From contig NZ_KZ319367.1 in the NCBI RefSeq assembly GCF_002744715.1, forward strand, positions 1 through 64,000: 64,000 nucleotides of DNA, in the 5' to 3' direction. Under the pieces are notes generated by a model. It saw only the letters and a program-made list of their open reading frames with translations, made no database searches and was not told the origin of the DNA. The position numbers and the translations under genes were made by a program. The DNA is from Marinobacter profundi. Its GTDB lineage: Bacteria; Pseudomonadota; Gammaproteobacteria; Pseudomonadales; Oleiphilaceae. This document shows, in pieces, positions 62,307 through 64,000 of the stretch (positions are counted from its first letter, which is position 1; every line of letters starts with the position of its first letter).

Positions 62307-64000
62307 ATGTCGAACCCGAAGCACGACAAGGGCGAACATTACCTGACGACACCGAAGGCCGAGCCTTTCCTGGAGCGGCTCATCTTCAACAACCGGGTGG
62401 TTATCCTGGTTGCGTTTCTCATCCTTACGCTGTTTCTCGGCTACAACGCCGTCAAGATTCAGCCGGATGCCAGTTTCGAGCGGATGATACCGCTGGAGCA
62501 TCCGTACATCATCAACATGCTGGAGCACCGGGACGACCTGGAAAACCTCGGTAACTTTGTGCGAATCGCGGTGGAGTCCAGGGAAGGCGATATCTTTACC
62601 CAGGAGTACATGGAAACCCTCAAGGAAATCACCGATGAGGTGTTCTACCTGAACGGGGTCGACCGCTCCGGACTGAAGTCACTGTGGACTTCGAACGTGC
62701 GCTGGGTCGAAGTGACTGAACAGGGCTTCCAGGGCGGTACCGTGATCCCTGACGGCTATGACGGTTCCCGCGAGAGCCTGGAAGCACTGCGTCAGAACGT
62801 GCTGCGCTCCAATGAGGTAGGGCGGCTGATTTCGGATAATTTCCGCTCGACCATCGTTTACGCACCGCTTTACGAGAAAAATCCGGAAACCGGTGAACCG
62901 CTGGATTACGCCGACTTCTCCCGTCAGCTGGAAGAAAAAATCCGCGACAAGTACGAAGGCCAGAATCCGAACATTGATATCCACATCGTCGGGTTCGCCA
63001 AGAAAGTGGGCGACCTGATCGAAGGTATCGGCTCCATTGCGTACTTTGCCGGTATTACCATCCTGCTGACTACGCTGCTGCTGTTCTGGTACAGCCGCTG
63101 CATCGCCGGCACCCTGGTACCGGTGTTTTCCTCCATCATCGCGGTATTCTGGCAGCTGGGGGCCCTGCGCCTGCTGGGCTACGGTCTTGACCCTTACTCG
63201 GTGCTGGTGCCGTTCCTGGTATTTGCCATTGGTATCAGCCATGGGGTGCAGGTGGTCAACGCGATGGCGATGGAAGCCTCCAAAGGCTTTGATCCGATTA
63301 CAGCAGCCCGCCTGGCGTTCCGTGCGCTCTACATTCCGGGCATGCTGGCGTTGATTTCTGATGCCTTCGGCTTCCTGACCCTGCTGTTCATCGAGATTGA
63401 TGTGATCAAGGACCTGGCGGTTGCCGCGGGCCTTGGGGTGGCGATTGTCATTATCACCAACCTGGTCCTGCATCCGCTGATCATGTCCTACATCGGCATT
63501 ACCGCCGGTGGCGTACGTCACGTCCAGAATCGCGGCGAAAAGCAGGATCGCAAGTGGCGCCTGTTGTCCAATTTCGCCCATCCGGCGGTGGCACCGGTTT
63601 CCCTGCTGATTGCCGTGATCGGTCTGGGCGCTGGCCTGTATTTCAAGCAGGACCTCAAGGTGGGTGACCTGGACCAGGGTGCGCCGGAACTGCGGGCGGA
63701 CTCCCGTTACAACAAGGACAACGCCTACATCATTGATAACTACTCCACCAGTGCCGATGTGCTCGTGGTGATGGTGAAGACGCCGCCGGAAATGTGTACC
63801 CAGTACAACGTCCTGCGGGCGATGGACAAGCTGCAGTGGGAGTTGCAGAACACCCCGGGTGTGCAATCCTCGGTCTCGCTGGCGGACGTCTCCAAGATCG
63901 TCACCAAGGCGCTCAACGAGGGTAACTGGAAGTGGTTCGAGATCAGCCGCAACCAGACCATCATCAATGCGTCGATTCGTGAGGCGCCGGCCGGTCTGAT
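62307..64000 (+). CDS. RND/MMPL-family exporter, partial (runs off right edge)
   Basis: Only the first 564 residues are visible. A short N-terminal cytoplasmic tail and TM1 (FNNRVVILVAFLILTLFLGY) are followed by a large periplasmic loop (about 60-240). A TM bundle with the MMPL pattern is next (SIAYFAGITILLTTLLLFWY, PYSVLVPFLVFAIGISHGVQ, FGFLTLLFIEIDVIKDLAVA) and the second periplasmic loop begins at about 445. AGAGGGG lies 10 bp upstream of the ATG. It is the membrane pump of the DUF1329-YCF48 module, probably for a hydrophobic molecule. The C-terminal half is outside the window. Confidence 0.85.
   Translation, partial: MSNPKHDKGEHYLTTPKAEPFLERLIFNNRVVILVAFLILTLFLGYNAVKIQPDASFERMIPLEHPYIINMLEHRDDLENLGNFVRIAVESREGDIFTQEYMETLKEITDEVFYLNGVDRSGLKSLWTSNVRWVEVTEQGFQGGTVIPDGYDGSRESLEALRQNVLRSNEVGRLISDNFRSTIVYAPLYEKNPETGEPLDYADFSRQLEEKIRDKYEGQNPNIDIHIVGFAKKVGDLIEGIGSIAYFAGITILLTTLLLFWYSRCIAGTLVPVFSSIIAVFWQLGALRLLGYGLDPYSVLVPFLVFAIGISHGVQVVNAMAMEASKGFDPITAARLAFRALYIPGMLALISDAFGFLTLLFIEIDVIKDLAVAAGLGVAIVIITNLVLHPLIMSYIGITAGGVRHVQNRGEKQDRKWRLLSNFAHPAVAPVSLLIAVIGLGAGLYFKQDLKVGDLDQGAPELRADSRYNKDNAYIIDNYSTSADVLVVMVKTPPEMCTQYNVLRAMDKLQWELQNTPGVQSSVSLADVSKIVTKALNEGNWKWFEISRNQTIINASIREAPAGL

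Overview
The window looks like chromosome from a marine gammaproteobacterium close to Marinobacter. This is inferred from gene content (fdxA-mutS-pncC-recA order, many FixJ/FixL-type regulators, a fatty-acid gene repertoire, YeaC, DUF1853, NadK and PepN neighbours), not from any database search. Most of it is GC-rich and densely coding. The left 13.6 kb is different: it is bounded on the left by an IS3-family element, contains visibly AT-richer stretches (about 6.8-10.9 kb) and carries metal-efflux genes, so it reads as an acquired metal-resistance island.

Layout. 1-816: right part of an IS3-family insertion sequence. 1025-6729: complete czcCBA-type heavy-metal efflux operon. 6817-13431: two paralogous PhoQ-like sensor kinases, one OmpR-type regulator, a TorF-like putative porin, a small exported protein and a 5'-truncated TolC-family gene that meets a 5'-truncated kinase head to head. 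13667-23115: core-type genes (HI0933-family flavoprotein, PhzF-like protein, MocR regulator, PAS kinase/FixJ pair, acyl-CoA synthetase, SLC23-like permease). 23209-29948: a QseBC-like two-component pair divergent from a membrane redox cluster (ferric-reductase-like protein, acidic PepSY protein, DUF2271 protein, PepSY-flavodoxin-reductase fusion). 30163-41885: diiron-like hydrolase, DegV, fdxA, mutS, pncC, recA with an SOS box, a flavodoxin-like protein, a PilZ-like protein and a Lon-like AAA protease. 41921-50133: FixJ/hybrid kinase pair, MaoC hydratase, two AraC regulators, tRNA-Asp and fadH. 50300-59446: unknown coiled-coil protein, DUF1853, nadK, phosphoesterase, rhomboid protease, YeaC, DUF2797 and pepN. 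59582-64000: DUF1329, YCF48 and RND/MMPL genes of a putative envelope lipid-export module that runs off the right edge.

The two most unexpected signals are non-coding or tiny. (1) On the minus strand at 55474-55563 there is a complete small-RNA gene structure: TTGACA -35, TATCAT -10 overlapped by a 17/19 Fur box, a stem-loop starting at the predicted +1, and a GC hairpin followed by eight T. It is a candidate RyhB/PrrF-type iron-responsive sRNA antisense to the end of a rhomboid gene. (2) At 46613-46809, just after tRNA-Asp, three PhoB-type repeats with an exact 11-bp period (plus a fourth upstream) precede a 10-bp-stem hairpin and a 28-codon ORF with 14 acidic and no basic residues, a candidate phosphate-starvation microprotein. 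The redox cluster at 23209-29948, with a shared motif at matching distances before two of its genes, is the best candidate for a poorly described multi-gene system.
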